The translations under genes were made by a program, and so were the position numbers. A stretch of 64,000 bases of DNA, taken from assembly GCA_024036415.1 (NCBI GenBank), contig JAMWET010005518.1, forward strand, positions 52,005 to 116,004, read 5' to 3'. The notes beneath the pieces are model-generated. The model was not told the DNA's origin. It saw only the letters and a list, made by a program, of their open reading frames with translations, and searched no databases. Positions 52,501 through 59,333 of the stretch are shown here, one piece after another. The DNA is from Prochilodus magdalenae. Lineage: Eukaryota > Chordata > Actinopteri > Characiformes > Prochilodontidae. Positions within the stretch are counted from its first letter, which is position 1. Each line of letters opens with the position of its first letter.

Positions 52501-55500
52501 TCTTCCTTTTATTGACTACCTGTCCTGAAATGATATAACCGTAAACAGGGCCTTTAACATGATTAACAACACTTCATCCTTTCATGTTGGACTGATTGGA
52601 CTTGACGCTACAGTGACTCACTATCACCTCTTGAGATACAAAGTGGTATTATGAGACATAACAGGCCTAGCATGCTAACTTCAGTGGATATCTTTGCAAC
52701 ATGTAACTGTCATTGCATAAAATATAAGTCTTACAGATTGCTCTGTAACCTTGTCCAAACATAGTTTAGAACATGCAGAGTTGTTACATGTGTTGCATGT
52801 AAAAAAAACAAAACACAAGTCATAATTTTTTTTAAATTGTTATACAGGGAGTGATTCCATAGAAGAACCACGTTTGCTTCCACAAAAAAATCATTCAATG
52901 AGTTTCTTTGTCAGTGAAATCAAAAAATAATTTTTAAAGAACTTTTTGGACTTAAAAAACAAATGCGTAAGTAACCCCTGCCCCCACCCCAAGATCAGTT
53001 CAAAAACCATTTAGGAACCTGTAAAGAATTGGAGAAACTATGCAGACCCTGAAGTTTGTTTGATGATCTTTATTGACAATGGGAGAATCTCTGTGGGTAG
53101 TGTAATTTAGACACTCTGTGATGGAGGTAATTAAACAGAACTCTTGACCTTGACCCCGAGCTAAGATCCCATATGATTATTATTTGGCGAAGTGCCAACA
53201 TGATGTGAACGCTGCGACCATCGCTGGTGCGTGTCACGCCCGCCCCTCCTGCCAGTCGTTAACTACACTCCAGTTTGGCCAGTCAGCAGCCTCTTACAGC
53301 CCTGACACGCTCGCAAACAATCAGAGTCTTTGAGAGCGCTGAAATATGCATGGCTATCCGTGACAGGCAGATAAAGCAGGGCAATTAGCCACGTAATCCT
53401 AGAGAACGCAGGCCAATCGCCTGCTCACTCACTTGCTCCCTCACTCACTCTCCGTTCGTCTCCCTCCCACTGTCGCTGCTCTCCTCTCCTGCTCTCTATT
53501 AGTTAAATGTATTTCATGTGTCCGCTCCCCATCAAATCAAGCAACACTTCCTCTAATTGGCTTATGAATTATACAGCAGGGGCCGCATTATAATTTAATC
53601 AATGGTAAACATTGCCGGGGCCGCCTGTAAAGAATCTATCCCTCATTAATTTCTTAATTTGGGGAGATGGAAAAGGAGGAAAAGGAGGATGGAGAAGGGG
53701 AGGAGGGTGTATACAAAGACCTACTTGGATCACTTCAGCCCGGAGAGGATGGTTGAGAATAATAGGGTCAAAAGGAAGTATCCACTTTTTCAAGTTGGGG
53801 AACGTTGACTCACAATTTACGAGTGCAACTAAAACACATGTTATGACATCAGCACGTAGGCATATCTACCGTGTACGCTGTTGTGGATCATTTGTAGCAG
53901 CCCAGGACTGACAGATGCTTGTTAGCCGCCTTGTGTTTTTACCTCAGTCATTTTGCTTGAGAATATCAAGCCGTCATGTAAAGCAACATCCAGTGTGAAC
54001 TGTACACCCCCCCAGCCACATCAAAACTGGAAGGATACACACAAGTGCACGCCCTTCTTAGACACCCCCTTACACCCGCACACACCCAACCCCCATTTTT
54101 TTACTCTACATTGATGAATATTTCATGAGGAAGCATTAATATTAATTCTAATAGCTTTGCAGAGTAGTTATTATTTCCTTTTTTAAGACAAATATTCATT
54201 AAAAATTGAGCAACGCCTTCCTTCTCTTCCTGAAATGATCACACTCTTGCACACGGACGAGCATCAGGCTCCGAAAATGCATCAAACATGTTTGTCGGAT
54301 ACAGTGGTCAGTTGCAGCTCACTGTGGTTAACGGGATCCTTTGTCCGTTCCACAAGGGGAATCCTAGTATTTTACAGCATCGGCGAGAGCCAGAAGGACA
54401 AAGGCATTTAAATATTTAATCAAAAGCAGATCTCAGTTCTCCCTCTTGCTCCCTCCCTCGCTTTCCTTTCTTTTCCCCCTCTAGACAGGACGAAACGCTC
54501 GCCACCCAATTTCTGCTGATCTTTTCCAGGGCTGAAGAGGTCCAGCCTGCACGACCTCAGCGGCTGTAAAAATTGCATGATGTTGTAGATGATGCTGGAG
54601 GTTGCAGGTTCTCTGGAGGCTTGGGATGCTTTTGGGGTCATTAGAGATGGGGGGTGGGTTTGGCACGCTGATTGGTTTTCGCCCACCTGATCACACCATT
54701 AGGACCACTTTGTGTCTGGACAACATGCAGCCAGAGGGACCCCTGGGTAGAGGCCCCAACATTCCTGTGTTAAAGTAGCTTCACATTTAGGAGGGCATCG
54801 CTCGTATCCCTCTTTTCCATTATCGGCTCATCATTTATTCAGTTCTGATATGGACGCACCGTGATTATTCCGCTTCTAATACTGGACGCACTTTGTGAAA
54901 TAATGGCAGTCACGGATGGATTTGCCTGTTGTTTTTCGCATGACCTCACATTATTTAGGCATCGGCATTGTTGTCTCTGCTTCCTTCACCGAAGCACCGA
55001 TAAAGAACTAATATCAGTCAATGACAGCCACGAACTCCTATCTGGAAGATCAAGATTACTGGTTCTTCCGAGCTTTCTCAAAAAGATGAGTTTCGGATGG
55101 AAGACGTGCACTGATGAAAGGTTTTCTCTCCTTTCAGAGTCTTCTTTTTGGAGACGACTGATGATGTTGCTGTTGAGCGGCTGACTCTCAGGGCCATTGA
55201 TCCTGTGACTGGAGAAAGGTGTGAAATACCTCCGTTCAGGTATTCATGTTCTTTAATTACAGGAATTCTTTTACAACTCGTTTTACTTTGTCTTTCTCTT
55301 CTTAACCCCACCAGATATCACTCACTGTACAAGCCCGCCCCCAGTGCCGAAGTGCATGCACGGCTGAAGTACAAACCCCGTGACTCAGAGGCTGAGGTTC
55401 GGAGCAGGCTGATGGAGTACTGGGCCCATGCATCCTCCCTACATGCCTTCTATCCACAGGCTGTACGGGTCAACGCTGATCAGGATCCACACACTGTGTT

Positions 55501-55561
55501 TGAGTGCCTGGAGAGCAAGCTGGTGGGCCGACTTTCCAAAGCACTGCCTGACAGGGCCTAA
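18672..55561 (+). CDS. AK8: AK8 (adenylate kinase 8), complete, 13 coding exons, 480 aa
   Basis: AK8 has two adenylate kinase domains, catalyses AMP + ATP to 2 ADP, and is linked to motile cilia. Exons: 18672-18755, 18860-18944, 19390-19439, 19799-19909, 21539-21607, 29276-29357, 30535-30606, 31192-31395, 37523-37654, 38045-38134, 46336-46471, 55138-55218, 55315-55561. All phases join to 1443 nt with stop (480 aa; human 479). It begins [14 protein letters not shown], as human (MDATIAPHRIPPEM). P-loops are GPPASGK at about 64-70 and GPPGSGK at about 275-281. Each domain has its RIDPVTG-type LID motif: GKRIDPVTG at about 176-184 and [11 protein letters not shown] at about 389-399, where the second has Ala for Arg. 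It ends near [14 protein letters not shown]. At least one 5' UTR exon must lie upstream, because an acceptor precedes the ATG by 8 nt. The genomic span is unusually long for 1.4 kb of coding sequence. Confidence 0.96.
18860..18944 (+). CDS. AK8: AK8 coding exon 2
   Basis: Acceptor TTCTGTACAG. Encodes [20 protein letters not shown], parallel to human LEQLLIHQPEDPIPFMIQH. Donor GAAG/GTAAAA, phase 1. This is the DPY-30-like or docking-type N-terminal segment seen in long adenylate kinases. Confidence 0.92.
19390..19439 (+). CDS. AK8: AK8 coding exon 3, first P-loop
   Basis: Fifty bases encoding [16 protein letters not shown], the Walker A of the first kinase domain (human [16 protein letters not shown]). 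Acceptor ATTTTCAG, donor CCACT/GTACGT. Confidence 0.95.
19799..19909 (+). CDS. AK8: AK8 coding exon 4
   Basis: [20 protein letters not shown] and [16 protein letters not shown], the region after the P-loop that leads to the AMP-binding part of domain 1. Acceptor TACCACAG, donor AATCAG/GTGCGA. Confidence 0.92.
20640..21220 (+). mobile_element. Decayed Tc1-like transposon fragment in AK8 intron 4
   Basis: A degenerate SPDL motif in a transposase-like context near 20925-20960, a downstream IPADLFAKL segment resembling the end of Tc1 transposases, and many stops and frame shifts. The stretch GAGAAAATCAAGCTCCACTT near 20730 recurs at 24173, which places both in one family. Confidence 0.5.
21539..21607 (+). 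CDS. AK8: AK8 coding exon 5
   Basis: [20 protein letters not shown], against human TVPSALLVQLIQERLAEEDC. Acceptor TTTTGATAG, donor AGACGG/GTAAGC. Confidence 0.93.
22200..22680. other. AK8 intron 5, CT-rich stretch
   Basis: A GC- and pyrimidine-rich segment around 22260-22480, without a splice-supported exon. The open frames here have no recognisable protein match. Confidence 0.4.
22680..23480. promoter_or_regulatory. Conserved-looking noncoding block in AK8 intron 5
   Basis: Non-repetitive sequence of mixed composition, with homeodomain-type AT cores (TTTAATTATT near 22730) between GC-richer segments (CATAAGCGCAACGAAATGAG). It contrasts with the AT-rich, transposon-laden intron around it and resembles vertebrate conserved noncoding elements. 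Cross-species conservation has not been tested. Confidence 0.4.
24060..24260 (+). mobile_element. Second copy of the 20.7-kb transposon-like fragment
   Basis: Shares GAGAAAATCAAGCTCCACTT and its flanks with the 20.64-21.22 kb element. Frame 24093 onward gives [10 protein letters not shown], similar to the GRP-type linker in the DNA-binding domain of Tc1-like transposases. Confidence 0.5.
24340..24640. repeat. Dispersed repeat, related to 36540-36660
   Basis: CCCACTCTGTTCCTATTGGT and the following AACTACTAGAGCACC have a related copy at 36590 (CCCACTCTGTTCTGACTGGT, AACTGCCAGAGTGGC). Its right part carries CATCCTAGAATGCTTTCTGT near 24596, which also occurs inverted in the MITE at 25218. Confidence 0.55.
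25218..25473. mobile_element. piggyBac-type MITE, 256 bp with TTAA flanks
   Basis: Perfect 13-bp inverted ends CCTCCTGAGACCC and GGGTCTCAGGAGG, flanked on both sides by TTAA (25214-25217 and 25474-25477). TTAA duplication is the signature of piggyBac-family insertion. No coding capacity. Confidence 0.85.
25640..25990. promoter_or_regulatory. GC-rich conserved-looking block
   Basis: CpG-containing, non-repetitive DNA (GCGGCTGCTCGCGTGCC, GTGCGGATGAAAAGG) inside AK8 intron 5, interrupted by a (TG) run at 25868-25885. No exon signals. A candidate regulatory element only. Confidence 0.3.
26015..26330. repeat. Probable DNA-transposon relic
   Basis: Starts GTGTAAAAGTCAGAGACCAC, an end sequence typical of fish DNA transposons in my recollection, and continues through a T-rich decayed interior. 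The family is not certain. Confidence 0.5.
26585..26830 (+). repeat. tRNA-like SINE
   Basis: Has an A-box-like GTGGTGCAGTGGGTAATG and a B box GGGTTCGATTCC 40-50 nt downstream, the internal RNA polymerase III promoter of tRNA-derived SINEs. A body follows containing GCATGTTCTCCCTGTG and TCTTCCCACAGTCAG. Confidence 0.75.
26943..27110. repeat. Dispersed repeat beginning with (AAGTC)n
   Basis: CAAGTCAAGTCAAGCCAAGT precedes TTTTATTGTCATTACAGCTC and ACACAGTGAAATGAAATG, a combination I recall as a frequent fish repeat. Family unknown. Confidence 0.5.
27110..28290. other. AK8 intron 5, unremarkable
   Basis: AT-rich, with a short TATATATATGTATATGG run near 27226. No exon, RNA gene or clear transposon seen. 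Confidence 0.5.
28290..29060. promoter_or_regulatory. Conserved-looking noncoding block upstream of AK8 exon 6
   Basis: A long non-repetitive stretch with mixed AT cores and GC-rich words (TTCGCCGCGGTAATAAGTTG, TTTACCGCACCATTGCGCAG, ATGAATGATATGCATGCG). It reads like vertebrate developmental enhancers and ends about 215 bp before exon 6. Confidence 0.45.
29276..29357 (+). CDS. AK8: AK8 coding exon 6
   Basis: [20 protein letters not shown], against human [20 protein letters not shown]. The usual adenylate kinase DGFPR-type motif is EAIPK here, so the catalytic-site Arg is replaced by Lys. Follows a 7.7-kb intron. Phase 1 exit. Confidence 0.94.
29575..30425. repeat. Degenerate TA-rich satellite, about 850 bp
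   Basis: Variants of ATTATTACTCAGTAACTACT and TGAATACTGCTATTA recur with irregular spacing across AK8 intron 6. The sequence is almost entirely built from TAC/TAT/TTA-type triplets. It is not a simple microsatellite and no transposon ends are visible. Confidence 0.75.
30535..30606 (+). CDS. AK8: AK8 coding exon 7
   Basis: [20 protein letters not shown], the start of the domain-1 LID, nearly identical to human. Acceptor TTTGTTTCAG, donor AGGAG/GTAATG. Confidence 0.95.
31115..31165. repeat. (TCTA)n / (TA)n microsatellite
   Basis: Four or more ATCT units, then TGTGTGTATATATA, 27 nt before the AK8 exon 8 acceptor. Confidence 0.85.
31192..31395 (+). CDS. AK8: AK8 coding exon 8
   Basis: Begins [19 protein letters not shown] and ends [14 protein letters not shown], which closes domain 1 (human VISADQPCVDVFYQ). 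Acceptor GTGTCCTTAG, donor CCAAG/GTGAGT. Confidence 0.95.
32030..32340. promoter_or_regulatory. GC-rich conserved-looking block in AK8 intron 8
   Basis: A GC-rich patch (GGCCGAGCTGTCAGGCCGAC, CTGCCGTCCCGCGAGGAC) in AT-rich DNA with no splice-supported frame. A candidate regulatory element only. Confidence 0.3.
32340..34430. other. AK8 intron 8, unremarkable
   Basis: AT-rich, with several short open frames that lack homology or splice context. No repeat family recognised. Confidence 0.5.
34430..35200. promoter_or_regulatory. Strong conserved-noncoding candidate in AK8 intron 8
   Basis: About 770 bp of non-repetitive DNA. It has repeated homeodomain cores (CACAATTAGG, TGTTAATTAGCACACATTAG, TTGATTAAG), an octamer-like TTTGCATATG, E-boxes at 35025 and 35038, and words typical of deeply conserved enhancers (CATTAGCACATTAGCG). 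No coding potential. Confidence 0.5.
35200..36540. other. AK8 intron 8, unremarkable
   Basis: AT-rich, with no recognisable gene or transposon. Confidence 0.45.
36540..36770. repeat. Dispersed repeat related to 24340-24640
   Basis: Shares CCCACTCTGTTC and the following TGGTCAACT with the 24.4-kb copy. The rest is diverged. Confidence 0.5.
37190..37440. promoter_or_regulatory. Conserved-looking AT-core block before AK8 exon 9
   Basis: Dense homeodomain-type cores: CTCTAATTACATGTGTAATG, GCTGATTAATTAACTACAG, GCTGATTATTGATTAACTGC. Non-repetitive, and ends 80 bp before exon 9. Confidence 0.45.
37523..37654 (+). CDS. AK8: AK8 coding exon 9, second P-loop
   Basis: A linker, then [20 protein letters not shown], the Walker A of domain 2 (human [20 protein letters not shown]). 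The fish residue is the canonical Pro where human has Val. Donor AACA/GTGAGT. Confidence 0.95.
38045..38134 (+). CDS. AK8: AK8 coding exon 10
   Basis: [20 protein letters not shown], against human [20 protein letters not shown]. Acceptor CTTTCTGTAG, donor CGAG/GTAAAC. Confidence 0.95.
39321..39425. repeat. Dispersed repeat, copy A
   Basis: AAGGAGCATTTTGTAAGATC and later CATATCACCAGAAAATG match, with changes, the copy at 52197-52320. Confidence 0.55.
39480..40100 (+). mobile_element. Tc1/mariner-type transposase relic in AK8 intron 10
   Basis: The plus strand near 39650-39720 encodes [14 protein letters not shown], the SDES block with the second catalytic Asp of Tc1-type transposases, then a decayed remainder. 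Several frame shifts and stops; dead. The ends are approximate. Confidence 0.75.
40250..40510. promoter_or_regulatory. Conserved-looking block in AK8 intron 10
   Basis: Non-repetitive, mixed-composition DNA (GAATCCCGAGGGGAAA-type words and GTGATTAATTTAATAAACAT) just before a (TG)n tract. A candidate only. Confidence 0.3.
40534..40580. repeat. (TG)n microsatellite
   Basis: About 20 TG units with two interruptions. Confidence 0.95.
41310..41360. repeat. Single inverted copy of the 15.5-kb repeat unit
   Basis: TTTTAGGGGGAATGGAAAAT and GGAAGCCAACTTCAGC are the reverse complement of the tandem unit at 15480-15975, with a few changes. Confidence 0.6.
41420..42760 (+). mobile_element. L1-type LINE ORF2 C-terminal relic
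   Basis: Plus-strand frames give L1 ORF2 3' features in order. First comes the [20 protein letters not shown] region (SLIGRINxIKMxxLP in L1 elements), then [15 protein letters not shown], then [13 protein letters not shown] cysteine-rich sequence (CQRCKTTIG near 42360), and a C-terminus near 42700. Stops and frame shifts break it. 5' truncation is usual for LINEs. T-rich low-complexity DNA follows. Confidence 0.8.
42838..42960. repeat. T-rich low-complexity tract (TTTA/TTTC)n
   Basis: Interleaved TTTA and CTTT units downstream of the LINE relic. Confidence 0.9.
43030..44950. other. AK8 intron 10, unremarkable
   Basis: AT-rich. The open frames on both strands near 43671-44057 overlap each other, lack homology and are treated as chance. 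No clear repeat. Confidence 0.4.
44950..45480. promoter_or_regulatory. Conserved-looking block in AK8 intron 10
   Basis: Non-repetitive DNA with TTAGGAGTTGATTAATGGGC, TATAATTAGGCGATGGAGAG and a purine-rich patch near 45150, then a CpG-containing segment. A candidate enhancer only. Confidence 0.35.
46336..46471 (+). CDS. AK8: AK8 coding exon 11
   Basis: [20 protein letters not shown] then [15 protein letters not shown], against human [20 protein letters not shown] and VLHGVPRD. Follows an 8.2-kb intron. Donor CAGCAG/GTGCTC, phase 2. Confidence 0.95.
47210..47297 (+). repeat. (AAG)n/(AAT)n purine-rich microsatellite
   Basis: Compound trinucleotide tract of AAG and AAT units on the plus strand, about 88 bp. 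The apparent Lys/Asn-rich open frame across it is an artefact. Confidence 0.95.
48240..49250. promoter_or_regulatory. Conserved-looking noncoding region in AK8 intron 11
   Basis: The core, 48780-49060, is non-repetitive, with GGCATTAGCGTAATTGATTT, TTTATTAATTAACGGCTATC and GGGCCGATGATGGCCCGATG. It strongly resembles deeply conserved enhancer sequence. The outer parts are less striking. Confidence 0.45.
49250..50550. other. AK8 intron 11, unremarkable
   Basis: AT-rich, with a short TATATAATATA run near 50450. No gene or certain transposon. Confidence 0.45.
50550..50750. mobile_element. MITE with inverted ends, about 200 bp
   Basis: Left end CACTCATAAGGTTGCATGAC then ATCTACATAAG; right end CTAATGTAGGTGTCATGTAG then CCTTATGAACAGTAC. 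These are imperfect inverted copies of about 32 bp. No coding capacity. Confidence 0.7.
50750..53040. other. AK8 intron 11, mostly unremarkable
   Basis: AT-rich, with TG-rich patches near 51530-51575 and a dispersed repeat at 52197. No exon signals. Confidence 0.45.
52197..52320. repeat. Dispersed repeat, copy B
   Basis: AAGGAGCAATTTGTAAGATG, then CATGTCACCAGAAACTGTAC, related to the copy at 39321-39425. Confidence 0.55.
53040..53660. promoter_or_regulatory. Strong conserved-noncoding candidate in AK8 intron 11
   Basis: Non-repetitive, mixed composition: TATTTGGCGAAGTGCCAAC (an inverted NFI-like TTGGC-N5-GCCAA site near 53182-53200), ATATGCATGGCTATC, GGGCAATTAGCCACGTAATC, and an ERR/NR5A-type site at 53145. 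No coding frame. Confidence 0.5.
53145..53153 (-). promoter_or_regulatory. ERR/NR5A-type nuclear receptor site
   Basis: TGACCTTGA, the reverse complement of TCAAGGTCA, the extended half-site bound by ERR and NR5A receptors. Confidence 0.35.
54100..54900. promoter_or_regulatory. Conserved-looking block before AK8 exon 12
   Basis: ATTGATGAATATTTCATGAG, GCATTAATATTAATTCTAAT and the later GCATGATGTTGTAGATGATG lie in non-repetitive DNA 240-1040 bp upstream of exon 12. A candidate only. Confidence 0.35.
55138..55218 (+). CDS. AK8: AK8 coding exon 12
   Basis: [20 protein letters not shown] then DPVTGER, the domain-2 LID (human [14 protein letters not shown]). Follows an 8.7-kb intron. Donor GAAAG/GTGTGA. 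Confidence 0.95.
55219..55314 (+). other. AK8: Last AK8 intron, 96 nt and fully in frame
   Basis: Length is divisible by three and no stop occurs in the AK8 frame. If retained, it would add a 32-residue, largely hydrophobic insert (core [17 protein letters not shown]) right after the DPVTGER LID motif. Confidence 0.85.
55315..55561 (+). CDS. AK8: AK8 terminal coding exon
   Basis: Acceptor CCCCACCAG. Begins [17 protein letters not shown] and ends with [18 protein letters not shown], close to human LNGDQDPYTVFEYIESGI, then TAA at 55559-55561. A possible ATTAAA signal lies at 55615-55620. Confidence 0.95.
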
Positions 55562-55615
55562 GAGTGGGATACTGTAATGCATTTGCATGATTATAATATA
55601 CATAAACATATCAGA

Positions 55616-55860
55616 TTAAAGGGGAATTCCACCAAAATGTTAAAACATCACCATAATTCAATGTTTAAGATATTAGTTATTAGTGATTTATTGCAGACAA
55701 ACTTATCAACACATTTTTTTACAGTGGTGATGATGGGAACCAGGGGTTCCAGTATCTATTCTGTGCAAATATAGCCACTTTATTTACCCTTCAGAACCTG
55801 AATGTGTCTTCTAATTTTTATTTGCAATGTTCATGATGATGGTATAATAATGGCCAATCA
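55616..55860. repeat. Dispersed element related to the 16.6-18.1 kb element
   Basis: Begins TTAAAGGGGAATTCCACCAA and contains ACAGTGGTGATGATGGGAAC and ATAGCCACTTTATTTACC. These match the ends and interior of the TTAA element near AK8 exon 1. Confidence 0.6.
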
Positions 55861-56369
55861 TTAATAACCATTTTGCTATCCTTTATTTATCACTCTACCA
55901 TGAATGGATTAAAATGCATTGATTAAAATATGTATGGGACCCAAAACATTCATCACACAACTACTGTAAGATCAATATCTCAGATGTCAGGGCAGTGTAT
56001 TAGGACTGTTTCATATAATAACTTTCTGTGCTTGAGCTTTTAGAGGTGGGCCTCTGGTTTGTATCACCATCACTCTCTACACTGAAACATTTCACATCAA
56101 GCATTTTATCACTCATTCATTTTATAAGCTCTAATGAAAAAATAGATAAACAGATCCTGTTAATAGAAGCTGACGCAAGTTCTGTTCATCGTCTCTTCAG
56201 GTTTTTTTTTTTTTTTAAAGCTTTTTTTTTTTTTGCATACAGCACGTATACTTGTATAGATAGTCTGGCATCATATCCAGTGCTTTGTGTATATGACTTT
56301 TCATCCAAGACCTCTAAGGGACAATTACATGCCTTTACCCTAAGTTATACTATATATCAAGCCAAAGTG

Positions 56370-56960
56370 AATTAAACACCGGGCTCCTCCGCAGTTCCTC
56401 CGGTCGGTAATCACTCCTGGCTTGTTGACCCCAGCTGATCACAGGGGAGTACAGCGAACCTGCTAATTATACACGTGTTTAATTAATGTCGCAATAAAAT
56501 GCAGCCTGTCCAGGCCCTTTGTCAGGGGTAGTATTAGTCCCGCTTCAGTAGCCTCATGCTAAGGAGCAAGCGCTGCTCTGATTATTAAGCCCTCTCTCCC
56601 CTCTCTCACTCTCTCGCGCTCTCTCCGCTCGCAGAGGTCACTGGATTGGCTCCCAAAGGGAAGGAAAGGAGTTAAGTGCACTGGTTAGAGAGACATGTTT
56701 AACAGCCTGTTTTTCAAACTCCCCTCAGATTCCGTGCCATGACAGGCAGACGCTGACTTAATTATGGCCAATGAGGTCCAGAATATGCATCTCTTCCGCA
56801 TACATAAACACAAGGATAAGGCGGTATGTTCATTGGGCGAGTTAGTGGCAGAAGTGTGATGTGCTTTTTTAATTAGACAGGCATTATTATTATCTCAACC
56901 CCGCTCCGTCTCAGCACACACCCTGCTTACTCTCCAAAGAAAGAGCAAGGTTGTTAGTTC
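56370..56960. promoter_or_regulatory. Strong conserved-noncoding candidate between AK8 and DDX31
   Basis: Non-repetitive: ACCTGCTAATTATACACGTG, TTTAATTAATGTCGCAATAA, CTTAATTATGGCCAATGAGG. A short CT-rich tract lies at 56590-56630. No coding frame or splice context. Confidence 0.5.
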
Positions 56961-57599
56961 TTCCCGAAAGAGAAGAACAATCTGGGAGAGGGAAAAAATG
57001 TGGAGATTCTGATGAAATGGGCTTAACTAAAAGAAGCCAGAAGCTGCAGTACAGATTTTTAGCACAGATGCCTGTAGTAGTTAAATGATTCCAAGTACAA
57101 CTTCATAAATCTGTAAAAGACTTGTGGGTCTCTTTCATTAAGCAGTGACATTCCGATTGCTGTTTGTGCAAAATGATGTTGGCTTGTTCAAATATGGCTC
57201 CCAAAAGTGAACTGGTTCTAACCTGAGATTAAACATACCATGGCCTGCATGCAGTTTGGGCTCAATCGTGGCCCAAAGATGTGAAAACACAATCTACAGA
57301 GTTCACACGTACACACACACACCTGCACATTTTAATACTCAGTTATTGTGTATTTGCTGAATTTAGCATATTCAAGGAACAATACATAAAATGTGGCCTA
57401 TCCAAAAATCATAGCACTTATATTTTATGGTTTATCTTTATCCAATACATTAAACCACACTGAGGTATGCAGAACCAGCTCATGAACTACAAACATGACT
57501 TTCATATTTCTGTGACTTTATGATTAATAATAACACCTCATCCAAAAAAATGGAGATACAAAAAAAATGAAGATGGAAAAAATAGTAATGAAGACGCAA

Positions 57600-58640
57600 T
57601 AAAAGCATTAGCATTTTATTGTCATGTTTTTCAAAAAGTTAGGACGCTGTGGAACACATTTGCCAACAACACATTTAAAAAAAGCCAGGACATGTTTACC
57701 ACTGTGCTACATCAGCTCCTCTATTACCCCACTCTGTAAGTGTTTGGGAATAGAGGAGGCCGATTTCTGTGGTTTTGAAAGTAAAATGTTTTCATTCTTG
57801 TTTGGTGGCGTCTCCTTTGTCGTATTTTTGATTTCGTAATACATCAAATGTTTAAGGATGACTGATCTGGACAGCAGCCAAGGCTATGGACTTTTTTTTT
57901 ACTTCTGCTGTAATAGCTACATTCAGACTGTGGTTTACTGGCATACTGAAATAAGCAAGACCCTCACTGAAAAAGACGTCATCTAGATGGCAGGATATGT
58001 TCCTCCTAAACCCTCCATGAGTTACCCACGCCATGTGCACTAATGCCAATCCAATTCATCACATATGCTGGCTTTTAATAACAAGCCAGAAAGTTCCTCT
58101 TCTAATTGATTCATCGGACCTCAGGACACTTTTCTGCTTTACCTCAGTCCACCTTAAATGAGTTCAGGTCCAGAGAAAATGGCACGTTTCTGGATCCATT
58201 TATATCTGTTTTCTTATTTGCCTGATAGAGTTCAAACTCACATTTACACTACAGAACCATGTCTGTTTTAATGCATCACAGGGTGGTGAACCCCACACCA
58301 CCTTTCTTTCTGAAAGACTCAAGCGGCATCTAAACCATGCACTTCTATACTCTACATATTAATTAAACTAATGAACGGACTTCTTATGGTGGTGTACTAG
58401 TTTAACATATTATTTACTATGGTGATACATGGTTGTAGATAAAGCATCAGACTCTCTGAGCTGTTGTCAATTAGCCTAATTAGTTGTAAGATGTTCCACC
58501 AGGTAGCATTTCACACATTTTCCAGTCTTTTGTTTTCCCTGTTTTAATGTTTTGGAAACTTGTTGCTGGCATCAAATTCAAAATTGGATTTATATTTTTC
58601 AAAAAACTATATATCTCTCGGTTTTAAATGTCGTAATTTA
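57600..58640 (-). mobile_element. Decayed DNA transposon of a common fish family
   Basis: The left end TTTTTCAAAAAGTTAGGACG and a right end containing TTTTGGAAACTTGTTGCTGG frame a 1-kb sequence whose words (AAAAAGACGTCATCTAGATG, AGTTACCCACGCCATGTGCA) match a transposon I recall as abundant in fish. The minus strand has a broken frame (HGGFRRNISCHLDDVFF). The superfamily is uncertain. Confidence 0.65.
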
Positions 58641-58649
58641 AGAAAAACA

Positions 58650-59302
58650 TCTCTGTAAGCAGACATCAGCAAACGTCAAAGGTCCACTTCAGTACTATGG
58701 TACTGTTTAGGACCTGTAGACCATCTTCCACAGATCTAAATCTTTTTAATATTAAAGGCTTTTTTTAAAGAACATATACCTGTTCACTTTGTGACTTTTT
58801 GAGGCCTCAGACATTTTCCTTGAGAAGTATGCTGCGATGTAGATGATGACTTATTTATGCCTTATCTCCAGCCTATCCTACCAGACACTGTGGTGCAGTG
58901 TTAACCATACTCTTTTTGAGTCCTGCTCACAGTGGAATTGGTTTGGTTGATTTGAATTAGATACTCTTTGTGTAATGTACAGTATTTCTATCAACTGCAA
59001 CAAATAGCCTGCATTAAATTGAGTTTTGTACAGTAGCAAATAAATTGCTTAGAAAAAAAACAGACACTAATTTCTAAAGACTCTGATAGGTGAATACATG
59101 TTTGCCGTTTTATTAGCATTCATGGTGATAGCCTGAACTGATAAACATGAACACTAAAAATCGTCATGGTGAGAATAAGAACTACATGTAAAACACAACC
59201 AAACTTCCCATTTACGATGCCCCTGTCTGAGAGTGACTTTTGCCATTAAGATCTACTGTAGATCTTTCCATATCATTCACTTTTGTTTATGAGCCATCCA
59301 AG

Positions 59303-59333
<31 letters not shown>

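Noticed and set aside
57852..58049. 65-codon minus-strand open frame considered as a GTF3C4 remnant
   Set aside because: It lies inside the fish DNA transposon at 57.6-58.6 kb and does not resemble GTF3C4.
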